Part shown: positions 9,472 through 18,893 of the stretch, one piece after another
Layout of the letters: every line of letters begins with the position of its first letter
How positions within the stretch are numbered: the stretch's first letter is position 1
NCBI GenBank assembly: GCA_977017575.1
Contig: CDRNVI010000043.1
Location: 310,001-374,000 of the forward strand
DNA: 64,000 nucleotides
Direction of reading: 5' to 3'
Origin: Paramoeba atlantica
Lineage: Eukaryota > Discosea
The notes under the pieces: model-generated
Seen by the model: only the letters and a program-made list of their open reading frames with translations
What the model was told of the DNA's origin: nothing
Database searches by the model: none
Made by a program: the position numbers and the translations under genes

Positions 9472-11040
9472 CTAGAAATGAAATCGGGGTTGCTCAGCAC
9501 TCTGTCCCTCCGTGCTGGACTGCTCGAAGCCGTGTGCTTGAGATGGATCAGGTTCCATGTCGCCTCCTTCGCTCTCAAAATAATTCTCCAGTATTCCAAG
9601 GCACTGGTTGTATACATCATCGCTGTTATGACTTTGTAACTCATCTATCTTGCTAAGACCACCACATTCAATCACCTGTTGTGCATACATATTCGTACCC
9701 TCCACAACAGTACCGGTACGCACGTCCTTTCCTACGCGAAGTATGTTATCAAGTGCTTCCAGTGCCACCATAATAATCTTTGCATCAAATACGGAGAGCA
9801 GGTCGCAAAGAGGTGGAATGACATTCTGCGAAACTAAGTAGTGAATTTGCTCGTGAGTGCCTCCAGCCGTAAGATTGCTTACCGCCCAGGCAGCCTCCTT
9901 TCGTACCTCAAACTCGGAAGCGACAAGTTGTTTAATTACTGCGGGAATAAGCTCTGTCTCTATCACAGCCTGTATCTGCTCCCGAGTCCCCGCCGTAACA
10001 TTCGATATTGTCCAACAAACCTCCTTTCGAATGTTTCGCTTGCTGCTGGCCAAAAGGTAATGGAAGTTCGGCAGGGCACCTTGATTCACCACCGTTTGAG
10101 TCTGTGTGTCACTGCCTGTGACAATGTTCCCGATCGTTCGAATCGCGGGTGTTTGCAGTTGCGACTTGTTCGTTGCCAGAAGCGACACCAAGCGGGGGAC
10201 GGCACCACTTTCAATAACATTTTGGATGCGCTCATTCGGTCCATCACTCAGATAGCTCAGTGCCCAACATGCATCCGCAAGTACCTCATCATCATGGTGA
10301 TTTAATAACGAAACGAGCATCGGCATCAACACCCCCACCTTCTCCATATCCGGCACCGGTTTCCCGCGACACAGGTTCGACACCGCCCATATCGCATTCC
10401 GTACCATACTAATTTTTGTCCCGGGCTGGGCCACAATCCCCATCAGCGGACTCACCACCTCGAGACCTAGAATATAGTCCCGGCACCGCGCGCTGTCCCC
10501 GGCAATATTCCCCAGCGCCCACACGGACTGCTCCCGCACGTCCTCGTTCGGGGACGACAGCAGCTGCACGAACAGCGGCACCGCCCCGCTCTGGATCACC
10601 GCCATGGTGTGCTCGGAGGTCCCGGAGGCTACGTTGGTGAGGGCCCACGCGGCCTCGAACTGCAGCGTTGGGTTGTCGTGCTGGTGAAGGAACTCCACAA
10701 GCCGAGGCAACACCCCGGCGTGGATCACATTGTCAATCGGGGGGTTACTCTCCACAGAGAGCAGCTTGCGAATCAGCAACGTGCCTTTGCACTGTTCCTC
10801 GGTGTCGGTGCTATTCACGAGATGGACCATCTGGGGGAGTTGTTGTAGGAGTTTCTCCACGGACTCCGTGGTGTCGAGAGTCTCCTCGGCGGGTGGTTCC
10901 CCCGCTTTGCGACGCTTCTCCAGGAGGTCATCGCGTTTTTTAGTGCGTAGGGAAAGGGACATCTCTTCACGGCGCCGGGGTGCTCGATCAAGATCCACAC
11001 CTGCCTTGAGCGTTTTCTTTTTGTCTTGTCCTGCGAACAT
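9472..11040 (-). CDS. Importin subunit alpha (karyopherin alpha)
   Basis: Adaptor that binds classical nuclear localisation signals and hands cargo to importin beta. From the ATG at 11040 the protein is 522 residues, the usual family length. An importin-beta-binding domain covers about residues 6-45 (KKKTLKAGVD, RRREE, RTKKRDDLLEKRRK). Eight or more armadillo repeats follow with the W/N motifs that line the NLS groove (EAAWALTNVASG, QSVWALGNIAGD, NAIWAVSNLCRG, DACWALSYLSDG, EVCWTISNVTAG, EAAWAVSNLTAG). The acidic C-terminus is typical of CAS/exportin-2 binding. The start is uncertain: a good acceptor-like tract ending TTCGCAG lies 10 bases inside the ATG, and the frame is open upstream to a GTG at 11097. 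The middle of the gene (10.4-10.9 kb) is a GC-rich island. Confidence 0.95.
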   Translation of the reverse strand: MFAGQDKKKTLKAGVDLDRAPRRREEMSLSLRTKKRDDLLEKRRKAGEPPAEETLDTTESVEKLLQQLPQMVHLVNSTDTEEQCKGTLLIRKLLSVESNPPIDNVIHAGVLPRLVEFLHQHDNPTLQFEAAWALTNVASGTSEHTMAVIQSGAVPLFVQLLSSPNEDVREQSVWALGNIAGDSARCRDYILGLEVVSPLMGIVAQPGTKISMVRNAIWAVSNLCRGKPVPDMEKVGVLMPMLVSLLNHHDDEVLADACWALSYLSDGPNERIQNVIESGAVPRLVSLLATNKSQLQTPAIRTIGNIVTGSDTQTQTVVNQGALPNFHYLLASSKRNIRKEVCWTISNVTAGTREQIQAVIETELIPAVIKQLVASEFEVRKEAAWAVSNLTAGGTHEQIHYLVSQNVIPPLCDLLSVFDAKIIMVALEALDNILRVGKDVRTGTVVEGTNMYAQQVIECGGLSKIDELQSHNSDDVYNQCLGILENYFESEGGDMEPDPSQAHGFEQSSTEGQSAEQPRFHF

Positions 11041-11174
11041 AAAGAGAGGTGGGGTAAGGAAAGAAGTATAGATTCTAGAATTAAGATGTTTCGTCACGAA
11101 TCCTATGGTATCATTTTATCCAATGTTAGATTACATACTCTGCATAATTATGATTCAGAGGATACGTCTACTCA

Positions 11175-12161
11175 CTACGATTGCGTAGACATGATCTTGC
11201 GATTGCCGAGTTCGTTAAGAAATGACGATAAATAGTCATAGTAACCACCACATCGCTCCATCCAACGCAACAAGATTCTGTTGAAAACTGTGGCTGTCGG
11301 TGGACAACATTGAGGCATACAAAAATGGGTGTGCACACTTTGTATCGGCTTCCCTGAATAAAGTATTTTGGTGACAGACTTTGCAGTCGTGGTTGACAAT
11401 TTTCCATTAGTGGTCGTCTGTAAAGAAAACTTCTTTATCGTCTTCATGGGATCTGAACTTTGAAACAACCTCCAGTAGCCAAAATTACACTCCAAAGGCG
11501 CTGTCCATAAAAGTGGAGATTCCACACCTTTGCTGCATTCGGATGCAACGTTTTCCAACGCAGCTTGGTCATAATAACGCGAGTTGTGCGTGTAAGTACG
11601 CCACCGACTCGGAAGATCGCTGTCATTCGTAAACACCCACCCGCCGTTGTACTTCCCGAAAAGAATTTCATCTTCTGTGCGGATGCTGTGCGGCGAAAGC
11701 CCAATAACTTTTTTGTCACTATTCATCTCTGCGTCGTAGTGCGGTAAAGGATCAAGGAGGACTACATCAGAGTCAAGCCACAGTGTATTCGCGTGATGCT
11801 TCAGTGCTAACGACATGGCAGTAGCTTTTTCCATCATGAAGTCCTCATGTTGTGTGCGGTAAATACGTCCAGGTGTAATTTCCATTCGTTTTCGATTAAT
11901 CGCGCCGTATTTGTCTAAGAATGAAAAGAAGAATGTATTATTGCCTTCCAAATTCAATCTGGTATCCTTTTTGGATGCCCAAAATTCGCGCGCTTGAACC
12001 TCCAATGCCGTTGTGCATAATACGAATAACGACAATTTAGGTTGGTAATGTCGCAACGCATGATGAAACAGCAAGAATTCATCTATGCATTCTATAGTGG
12101 ATATTGTGCAAACGCTTTCGATTCCCACTACGATATGGCATAAGTATGATTTACTAAACAT
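11175..12161 (-). CDS. Nucleotide-diphospho-sugar transferase-like protein with DxD motif
   Basis: 328 residues from the ATG at 12161 (another ATG lies at 12188). A Rossmann-like start (HIVVGIESVCTISTIECIDEFLLF) is followed by LWLDSDVVLLDPLP, where D120-S-D122 is the metal- and nucleotide-sugar-binding DxD motif of GT-A glycosyltransferases, then GGWVFTNDS and YYDQAALENV, common in this fold. No clear signal anchor is seen, which is odd for a Golgi enzyme; an N-terminal piece may be missing or it may act in the cytosol. It ends 134 bp before the importin alpha start. The sugar donor cannot be told. Confidence 0.65.
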   Translation of the reverse strand: MFSKSYLCHIVVGIESVCTISTIECIDEFLLFHHALRHYQPKLSLFVLCTTALEVQAREFWASKKDTRLNLEGNNTFFFSFLDKYGAINRKRMEITPGRIYRTQHEDFMMEKATAMSLALKHHANTLWLDSDVVLLDPLPHYDAEMNSDKKVIGLSPHSIRTEDEILFGKYNGGWVFTNDSDLPSRWRTYTHNSRYYDQAALENVASECSKGVESPLLWTAPLECNFGYWRLFQSSDPMKTIKKFSLQTTTNGKLSTTTAKSVTKILYSGKPIQSVHTHFCMPQCCPPTATVFNRILLRWMERCGGYYDYLSSFLNELGNRKIMSTQS

Positions 12162-12851
12162 GAAGGCAATATGTGTGCGTGTATGCATACACGTATGAAA
12201 GTTCACGTAAAGAATTCTGATATCACACTTGTAATCAACTGCTACACTGTATACTGTACTGTAACTACTATACAGTACCTGTATTTGTTTTAGTGTAGGT
12301 CAATTCAAGTTTCATTACTAAAGGGGGTTTTTCTTCTTTACTAAAAATATGCGGTGGGTGACTTTATGCTGTCCACGAGGACTGTAACAATGCCGATCAC
12401 GGTGATGTGCACCCTTGTTATTGGAATAAGCCCGTTTCTGTGACATAACGCGGCGGAAAGATAAAAAATAGAAGGAAAATACCTAAAAGAACGAAAAAAT
12501 CGATGAAATTGAAGAAAATTGCAAGTTCCGAAGACTTACTTTTTTGTCCAAAATAAAAACATTTAAAAACACTGGAAACGCAATAGCAGGTGACACTTAT
12601 CTCTGCAAGAGCTCTCGAATGCGGGGCTACTTTCCAAAATTGGATAATTTATACGATTTTTGACCCCCCCCATATTTTCGTGCCACCCCATGTATGTTAG
12701 ACATACTAAATCTATATCTATAAATTATTGTTGTATCTTCTGGTTCTATACATTTTATACGATACATAAGTTCTGTCTCTTAATAACCACTCGGGTATTT
12801 TTAAAACGCGCTTGTAGAAAAATCCGTCTCTGATGATGAAGAACTCCATGG
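12162..12851. other. Intergenic region with poly-C relic
   Basis: No gene seen. At 12662-12670 a C tract followed by CATATTTTCGTGCCACCCC resembles the C-rich ends of the local TA-type transposons, but no partner repeat is visible. Confidence 0.4.
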
Positions 12852-13112
12852 CTACATGTTACGAATACTTTCCTTGACACGGGTTCTCTGAACACAGTCG
12901 CAAACCGTATGAATTTTGCATTGCATTTCGCCTGCGCGCATTATTTTTCCTCCTTTCTTCTGTCGAATACGGTATCCCACACGAAAATTTCCGCAACGAC
13001 GCGAATCTCCAGCTTTATGTTTTCGAACACCCGAATTTTTAAGTGTTCGCGCGTTTGAAGGGCTTGAGTTTTGCGCCCGTTTTCGGATCCGAGCCTTCCA
13101 CTTCTTTGCCAT
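12852..13112 (-). CDS. Small basic protein, possibly Rpr2/Snm1-like
   Basis: 86 residues from the ATG at 13112 (MAKKWKARIRKRAQ), very rich in Lys and Arg. The C-terminal half has RRCGNFRVGYRIRQKK and MQCKIHTVCDCVQRTRV. The spacing of Cys residues and the R-V-x-x-R-I-R stretch are weakly like the zinc ribbon of Rpr2/Snm1, protein subunits of RNase P/MRP, but one Cys of the first pair is absent. It could be a true small RNA-binding protein or a chance frame. Orientation agrees with its neighbours. Confidence 0.4.
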   Translation of the reverse strand: MAKKWKARIRKRAQNSSPSNARTLKNSGVRKHKAGDSRRCGNFRVGYRIRQKKGGKIMRAGEMQCKIHTVCDCVQRTRVKESIRNM

Positions 13113-13461
13113 TTTGGCCAATAATCCGTGTTTTCTCACATACGAATAAGATTCACTTATTTAAACGGAAAGCAAGAAGTAGAATACAATTTCTTTTGAA
13201 CACGAAACGAGCAATGCAAGAATAATACGAAAGTGTAATACGATAACGAAAGAGTAATACAAGAGTAATACAATAGAAGCCCAATCTTAAGAATAAGTAT
13301 CCCAAGAATTGGTATAACGTTTCCCGGTCCTGTATTACAACGAACGTTTAGAGATTCCAGCAACATTCAAGACTCCTGATAAGAGCGTAGTCAAATGGAA
13401 TATTTTTCTGAATGAGCGAGTCCCTTCATCACTGGTGGACTCCATCAGTGAGCAATACGAA

Positions 13462-14613
13462 TTATACTGACCAGCTTTCAATGCGAAGATGAATAATTCC
13501 CCACTCTTCGTAAAAAAACTTAAAAAGAATTTGAGTTGCGCGACTTATATTACTGATACTCTTTCGAGTAGACTGATTTTCCTGTGTGACGAAGCGGTAG
13601 AATCGGCTCAATAATTGGACGGTTCGTAAAAGTCGTGGGGTTAAATATTCAAAGACAACAAAATCGGTCTCTATACATGACGTAATTCGTTTCGTTTCCA
13701 TGAAATAGTCGCTCAGCGCGTTTGTAGTATGCAAAGCTGGACGAAGGAAACAGTGAGGATTTGAGATTTCATGATTACGTTGAGATTCCTCAAATTTCGA
13801 TTCCGAAAATTTGGAATCAAGTAAAACTTGACGAAAGAAAGACGAATACTTTACATTATTATCATAATGAAGCACCGAAGAATGTACATGCAGTGCCTCA
13901 TCAATCTGGCATGAAGGGTATTTATTCGTACTACGCTGAAAAGAGCCCAATTTCGAAGGACTGCGAGTGACACACGCGCGAAGTCGATACAAACGAGCAT
14001 TACGAGGCTTTAAGGCTGATGGTAAAATTAATCCGAGCCTTTGTGACGTAATAGAAGGATTCTGTAGCATCATATTAAAAGCCGATGAATGGGTATTCAA
14101 TGTGTTCCCTTCAACGCGCGTCGTTGAATCCACCAGAAACTGGTTCTTGGTAACAAAAGAAGTATACCTCTCTGCAAGTTGAATATACGGATGCGTTCCA
14201 CCTGTTAAACATGCATTTTTGTCTCTTGTTGTAAAATATTCTGCAAAGGATATGTGCTCTGCAAGGTTCATAACACGTAGAAGCAGACGAGCAGAGGAAG
14301 ATCCCAGCGAACGAAGATCAGAAATGTAACTCGCCTGGAGAACAACTGAACGTAGTTCTTTATGAAAATCGCTCAAGGAAGAAAGTTGGAAAGGATCGAC
14401 AAAGTACTCAAGTGCTGCAAACAAAATATCGCAGATAAGGTCAGCATAATTCTCATAAAAGAAACCCTGCAGCACATTGTTTATTTCACGATACGAACCA
14501 GAATCTGTAACTCGATAGGTCCTGTATAGATTTTTGAGCTGATAGTGACAAAATGAAACAACCGCACAAAGTGCATGGCGAAGGGTTGGAGGATTTAGTA
14601 CATGATTCGACAT
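13462..14613 (-). CDS. Hypothetical protein, 383 residues
   Basis: Uninterrupted frame with an ATG at 14613, no family recognised. The first 130 residues look alpha-helical (LRHALCAVVSFCHYQLKNLYRTY, YADLICDILFAALEYF, SSARLLLRVMNLAEHISF). The middle is polar and probably disordered, and the end returns to helix (RLLRTVQLLSRFYRFV, ATQILFKFFYEEW). No signal peptide or membrane span is convincing. It is followed on the transcript side by a gap to the next gene start. Confidence 0.7.
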   Translation of the reverse strand: MSNHVLNPPTLRHALCAVVSFCHYQLKNLYRTYRVTDSGSYREINNVLQGFFYENYADLICDILFAALEYFVDPFQLSSLSDFHKELRSVVLQASYISDLRSLGSSSARLLLRVMNLAEHISFAEYFTTRDKNACLTGGTHPYIQLAERYTSFVTKNQFLVDSTTRVEGNTLNTHSSAFNMMLQNPSITSQRLGLILPSALKPRNARLYRLRACVTRSPSKLGSFQRSTNKYPSCQIDEALHVHSSVLHYDNNVKYSSFFRQVLLDSKFSESKFEESQRNHEISNPHCFLRPALHTTNALSDYFMETKRITSCIETDFVVFEYLTPRLLRTVQLLSRFYRFVTQENQSTRKSISNISRATQILFKFFYEEWGIIHLRIESWSV

Positions 14614-15136
14614 AAAACTAACGCCATCACAAGAGAATTATGCCGTGAAACACAAGGACGTCGACAGATACCTCCTCGCGGCGATCCCCAAGAAAGCTAT
14701 GTTGTTCATAAACTATGTTTTAAACAATAAGTGGAATAATTAGAAATTTGATTTGTTATTTTGTTTCATACGTAGCACCATCCTATCAATGCTATAAAGG
14801 ACCTTAGAAAATGTTTCCTTCTTTGAAAAGCATTTTATAGAAAATACCACCTGTACAAGAACAAAGTAATATAATATAAGTTTTAAAATGTGTAGCATTC
14901 AGTTAAATATTTACTGAATGATACACATTTTTTTCCTTAAGCACGTCATAAATTCCTTTGGCTTAATTACACACAATATAGTTAATAGTATCTGGACTGT
15001 GTTGTTTACAGCTGCACATTAAGAAATGAGACCCCGACTACAGAAATTGCAACACATCCAGAATATGCCCTACAAGAACATTTTAACGAAGTTGCGTTCG
15101 ATTTAAAGAAAAAAATTGGGTTCAATCATGAAAATA
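14614..15136. other. AT-rich intergenic region
   Basis: Very AT-rich; no coding frame. It contains the long palindrome listed at 14885-14932. Confidence 0.5.
14885..14932. repeat. 48-bp imperfect palindrome
   Basis: AAAATGTGTAGCATTCAG pairs with CTGAATGATACACATTTT around an AT-rich centre (TTAAATATTTA), with one mismatch in the long arm. It lies downstream of the QCR9-like gene on its coding strand, so it could fold as a hairpin in that transcript's 3' region. Confidence 0.75.
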
Positions 15137-15361
15137 TTAATCTGAATCGTTTAACGCACTCTCAGAGTCCATGGCTTCACATTTGCTTCGTACGCGATCC
15201 CACATTTCTTTTTGTGTGTGTCCAGCATTTGCTGCCATAAAGCCCTTGTCAACAACATCGTACATAGCGACGCGATATGCGAAAGGCAGGGTGACTATCA
15301 AAAACATCCGTACATAACCTACCCCGAATACGTTGTGAAAGACCGACCGCCAGATAGTCAT
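15137..15361 (-). CDS. Cytochrome bc1 complex subunit 9-like (QCR9/UQCR10)
   Basis: 74 residues with an ATG at 15361. QCR9 is a tiny one-span subunit of respiratory complex III beside the Rieske protein. The plan matches: a short N-terminus IWRSVFHNVFG, one transmembrane helix (YVRMFLIVTLPFAYRVAMYD, about residues 16-35), then D..D..F..AN.G and EMWDRVRSKCEA, comparable to the family stretch FD..W..HN.GKLWKDV, and an acidic end. The length is within the family range (60-80). The call rests on pattern, because the family is short and divergent. Confidence 0.55.
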   Translation of the reverse strand: MTIWRSVFHNVFGVGYVRMFLIVTLPFAYRVAMYDVVDKGFMAANAGHTQKEMWDRVRSKCEAMDSESALNDSD

Positions 15362-15725
15362 AAAGTAAAGTGAATTACCTCCTATTGTATGGAGTAGATA
15401 AAGTGAAACTATCTCCTGTCGTATAGAGTATACATCTAAATCTTATATACATCTGTATATTTTCTACGACCAGCATGAACGGATTTCAATTTGAATAGAC
15501 CACACTCCACGTTTCTATGTGTAAGCATTCTGCGAAAACGCTTAACTGCAATCTAAACGTATGCGCTATAGATAACATAAAGAGCTCACGAAATTTACAA
15601 CATGCGTATTACATACAAAAACTAGTAGAATAGTTCAGAATATAATGAGACGAAAGTTAGCGAACCGAGCTGCATTATTCAAGCGATAGATGCAAAATTG
15701 TAAAACGAACTAAAAGTGGGCTCCG
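15362..15725. other. Intergenic region with a diverged 34-bp duplication
   Basis: Two diverged copies starting AAAGTGAA and containing CTCCT.T.GTAT.GAGTA lie at about 15364-15432. No gene is seen. Confidence 0.5.
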
Positions 15726-16166
15726 CTACTTCGAGACTTCTCCGAATTTTTCTTTGCGTGCTCGAATACGTTCTTCACTCATTTCGGGATCAGGATTTGT
15801 GTTAAATTTTTTACGACGAGCGGCAATGCGTTCAGACGTCATGGCTTCTGCGAGAGAGACATTGCTATCAGTGGGATCATCATTATGTATTGGGGTGGCA
15901 CTCTTCAAAGTTCCGAATTTATACATTCGCCTCAAAACTCTTTCTGCTTCCGAGTCGGGCGGAACGGGATTATTTCCCAAATCACAGTGTTCGCGGAGCT
16001 CTGGGGACAGCGACTCCGCAAGAGAGTTAATAGTGTGTATTGTGACTCCTTGATCCGGTTCAAAAGTAGCAGGTGGGATCCAAGTGAAAGGCTTCGGAAC
16101 ACCACTCTTCGGTGTCTCCTCCGGAACGTTAGTGGTTATTACTCGGCGTAGACGGGCAAGATCCAT
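15726..16166 (-). CDS. SARNP/Tho1-like C-terminal motif protein
   Basis: 146 residues from the ATG at 16166 (MDLARLRRVITTNV); in-frame ATGs further upstream (16208) are possible. The end holds two copies of a basic motif, RIAARRKKFNTNP and RIRARKEKFGEV, that resembles the RAERFG-type repeats of Tho1/SARNP, mRNA-export factors that bind the DEAD helicase UAP56. The usual N-terminal SAP domain is not evident, so the link is tentative. The middle is acidic and probably disordered. Confidence 0.5.
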   Translation of the reverse strand: MDLARLRRVITTNVPEETPKSGVPKPFTWIPPATFEPDQGVTIHTINSLAESLSPELREHCDLGNNPVPPDSEAERVLRRMYKFGTLKSATPIHNDDPTDSNVSLAEAMTSERIAARRKKFNTNPDPEMSEERIRARKEKFGEVSK

Positions 16167-16404
16167 GAAGTAATACAATAAATGAAATGAGAAATACTGG
16201 TGCGACATTACTGGTGTAATGAAATATGAGTCCCATACAATAGTGATAGAAATACTTCTGGGGATATGAAAATCTGTTGCTTTTAAATCGTAAAATAGAT
16301 AATAACGCATTGGTTCCTGAAGCTCTAAGAGACTGAGTTTTGTGTGAGGACCCGGTTTTTGGGAACCATGAGATGCACAAAAAATGAACGACGGAAGTAA
16401 GATA

Positions 16405-16770
16405 TCATTGACTTGCGTCTTGCGTAGTAGCTCTTCTGTGCTGCCTAGGTTTAGCAGAATCTAAGTCAAATCCTACATACGCGGCCGTCTTTCGTACTCT
16501 TTCCATATCAGATTGTTTCTGTCCATATCGACTGTGCTGGTTTCGCAAGTCGGCAATACACTCTCGTAAAAACGTGTAATGAGAACCGCGAAGAAATGAA
16601 CTGTTATATTCTGGAGAAATGGGCATGCACGTCTCTTGACGTACGTCCTTGCCTCCTTGTTCAAGTCCTTCTTTTTCGTCCGGATGCAACGTTTCCTTTG
16701 CTTTCTCCTGGAGTTCAGCAAATGGAATATTAACAGGGACGCGGCAACGCAACAGTCTGAAACGGAACAT
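16405..16770 (-). CDS. Hypothetical small protein, 121 residues
   Basis: An ATG at 16770 starts a basic, amphipathic N-terminus (MFRFRLLRCRVPVNIPF) that could be a mitochondrial presequence. It is followed by an acidic helix and a C-terminal helical pair (YTFLRECIADLRNQHSRYG, MERVRKTAAYVGF). No family recognised. It fits between co-oriented genes. Confidence 0.55.
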   Translation of the reverse strand: MFRFRLLRCRVPVNIPFAELQEKAKETLHPDEKEGLEQGGKDVRQETCMPISPEYNSSFLRGSHYTFLRECIADLRNQHSRYGQKQSDMERVRKTAAYVGFDLDSAKPRQHRRATTQDASQ

Positions 16771-17110
16771 TTACCTAAAATCTATCAAGCGTAGTAGTGT
16801 GCTACACACATTGATATTTCTATGACAGACACTAAAAGCGGCTCAGAACGAGCTGTAAAAGGTGATGAAAAAGTGCATTGTACAATGATAGTAGTACTGC
16901 AACCATCATAGGGGTGTAAAAAGCGGTTCTTTTAATAAATATTAGCAAGTGATACTTGATAAACTTTTTAGTCGCGGCTGCCAAAGAATTGGTGCTTTTC
17001 AGAATTGTAACCTTGCAGGACGGTAACCTTGCAGAGGAATATCAACAATAATATCAATATTATTTAGACAGTATTTCCAGAGAAAGCATGTAGAGTTGTC
17101 GTTTACCTCT
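16771..17110. other. Intergenic, nothing recognised
   Basis: AT-rich spacer with CTTGCAG repeated near 17008-17035; no coding or RNA feature seen. Confidence 0.5.
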
Positions 17111-18583
17111 TCAGTCTAACTCGCGTTCGATAAATGCTCTAAGAGTGCTGTCATGGTACCCATGCAGTCGTGCAGTTTCGGTGAGATTATAGAGAGGTGA
17201 TGGATCAAAAGGAAACCATTGCAGACGACTCTTGATGGTTTCTTGATCAGTGTCCAAAGAGTACTCGTTTTCGTTAGAAACCATGTTGCCAAAGTGACGT
17301 TTCGTTATGGAAGGGGCCAGAATTCGCCAATTTATGCGTCCCCAAAATCTTTTATCGGTGTTAGGAAAGATTTTCCCTAAGTCTTTACGACTCTCTGAAT
17401 CTATTTCAGGGTGTGTTTCGTTTGAGCTTAAGTACAAATAACTTTGAACAGCTGCAGCCAAGGTACCAGCCGGGCCCTTCGATTCATTTGTCCATTGTAT
17501 AGAGCTTGTCAAGTCGTAAAACCATTGTGCACTTTTTTGCAAAGAATCATGTGTCACGTGTGGAGATCGCATTAAAAATGATGAAAGAAAAAGTAGATAA
17601 TTTTGTGCCTGATAAAAAGAGCACTGTTGCAAGCTTTTTAGTACCGAGAGTTTTAGCTGTTTTATCAAAGCCGACGGATGAAGAAAGACGGTACTCAGGC
17701 AGACATGCATTGCAACAAAGTCTTTTGATGCGTCTGATGCAGCAATCGCAGGGAGCAAGTCGAGTGCAGCGAGTGAAAGACTGCGGCGCAAAGAGGAGTG
17801 ATTCAACACGGTAAGCACCAGTTTTGTGGAAAGATTATCCAGGCACTGTGCATCACGATAGGAGATACATTCGTGCTCAATATTCAAAAAGAATTCCCAT
17901 ACAAGTTTTGAGATTTCAAACGCGGTACAACGAACATCTGTGCTTGAGTTACCAACAGTGAGCTGTGATGTCGAGCTAAGTTTTATTTTCTTTCTGAGCC
18001 ATAACTCGTCAGGACAATGGGAAGAACCATGTTTCCCAAGGCAAACATTTTTTTCATATTCCAAAAATCTGATTAAAGTACTAACCAGAGTTTCAATTTG
18101 CAACAGGTATTGAGTTTTCGAAGAGTGTCGAGTACTTATTACGAAATTTCGCAGGTAGCTCATTGCATCTTTTGACACTATACTATTTTCATGAATTCTC
18201 ATCTTTAAAAATATATTAGCAAGACAATCGCTAAGACGGATTCGAACTTGTGCTAACCTTTGCGAGTCAATTATTTGACCATGCAAGCGCGTTACCTCAT
18301 CCACCTGCAGTTCTTTAACACCAGAAAGTACTTGTTCCAAAATGCTTCGATAAATATCAACTCGCAAGAGCAACGCGCTGCTACATAATTGCTGTATTGA
18401 CATCAAAAAGCTATTCACGTCATCTGGATCTAAGAGATTGAGGGTGCTCCATGGCAAAGCTGATAGGTTAGGAGTGTAAGATTCGTCCTCCGTCATATTT
18501 TTTGCAGCAGCCCGTCGTTGTATTTCAGTTTCTACGTTTTGTACCCATTCAAGGACATCATGAAGAGGTATTTTCGAAGCCAT
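17111..18583 (-). CDS. Hypothetical alpha-helical protein, 490 residues
   Basis: Uninterrupted frame with an ATG at 18583 (MASKIPLHDVLEW). It is almost wholly helical with leucine-rich repeating pairs (LLLRVDIYRSILEQVLSGVK, LSLAALDLLPAIAASDAS, IKQLKLSVLKSLQQC), as in HEAT/ARM-type scaffolds. There are no catalytic motifs and no membrane spans. Scaffold subunits of RNA-processing complexes look like this, but nothing is specific enough to name one. Confidence 0.75.
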   Translation of the reverse strand: MASKIPLHDVLEWVQNVETEIQRRAAAKNMTEDESYTPNLSALPWSTLNLLDPDDVNSFLMSIQQLCSSALLLRVDIYRSILEQVLSGVKELQVDEVTRLHGQIIDSQRLAQVRIRLSDCLANIFLKMRIHENSIVSKDAMSYLRNFVISTRHSSKTQYLLQIETLVSTLIRFLEYEKNVCLGKHGSSHCPDELWLRKKIKLSSTSQLTVGNSSTDVRCTAFEISKLVWEFFLNIEHECISYRDAQCLDNLSTKLVLTVLNHSSLRRSLSLAALDLLPAIAASDASKDFVAMHVCLSTVFLHPSALIKQLKLSVLKSLQQCSFYQAQNYLLFLSSFLMRSPHVTHDSLQKSAQWFYDLTSSIQWTNESKGPAGTLAAAVQSYLYLSSNETHPEIDSESRKDLGKIFPNTDKRFWGRINWRILAPSITKRHFGNMVSNENEYSLDTDQETIKSRLQWFPFDPSPLYNLTETARLHGYHDSTLRAFIERELD

Positions 18584-18893
18584 CGAACAATTTGAGATAA
18601 CGTTTCAGGGGACTTACAAGCCCATTATTGGAAGAATGATGTAATAAAATAATTGGCCAAGTATTAAAATTTTTATACCCCCCAGATCGGACTGATCCCC
18701 CCTGTATATCACTGTGCAGCACATCATTGCGTTCCTACACAAATTGCTGTGTAATACCTACACAGCGTACCTATCTAGCGTATACTCTAGATACGCTATT
18801 ATACATTTCCCTCAACTTTCTTTGAACTACTAGCAGCAGCTCCTACCTAAAGAGGCTAATGCGCCCCCTTTACTAAAGTTCATAGAAACACCT
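18584..18893. other. Intergenic region with C-tract relic and small hairpins
   Basis: 18676-18712 has TATACCCCCCAGATC and GATCCCCCCTGTATA, close to an inverted pair and similar to the MITE ends at 49.4 kb. Hairpins lie at 18747-18765 (CTGTGTA/TACACAG) and 18776-18798 (TAGCGTAT/ATACGCTA). No gene seen. Confidence 0.5.

Noticed and set aside
11155-11180. ATGTCTACGCAATCG followed by TAGTGAGT as a first exon of importin alpha
   Set aside because: The donor choices give phases that do not join the importin frame without a stop, and this sequence is also the end of the glycosyltransferase frame.
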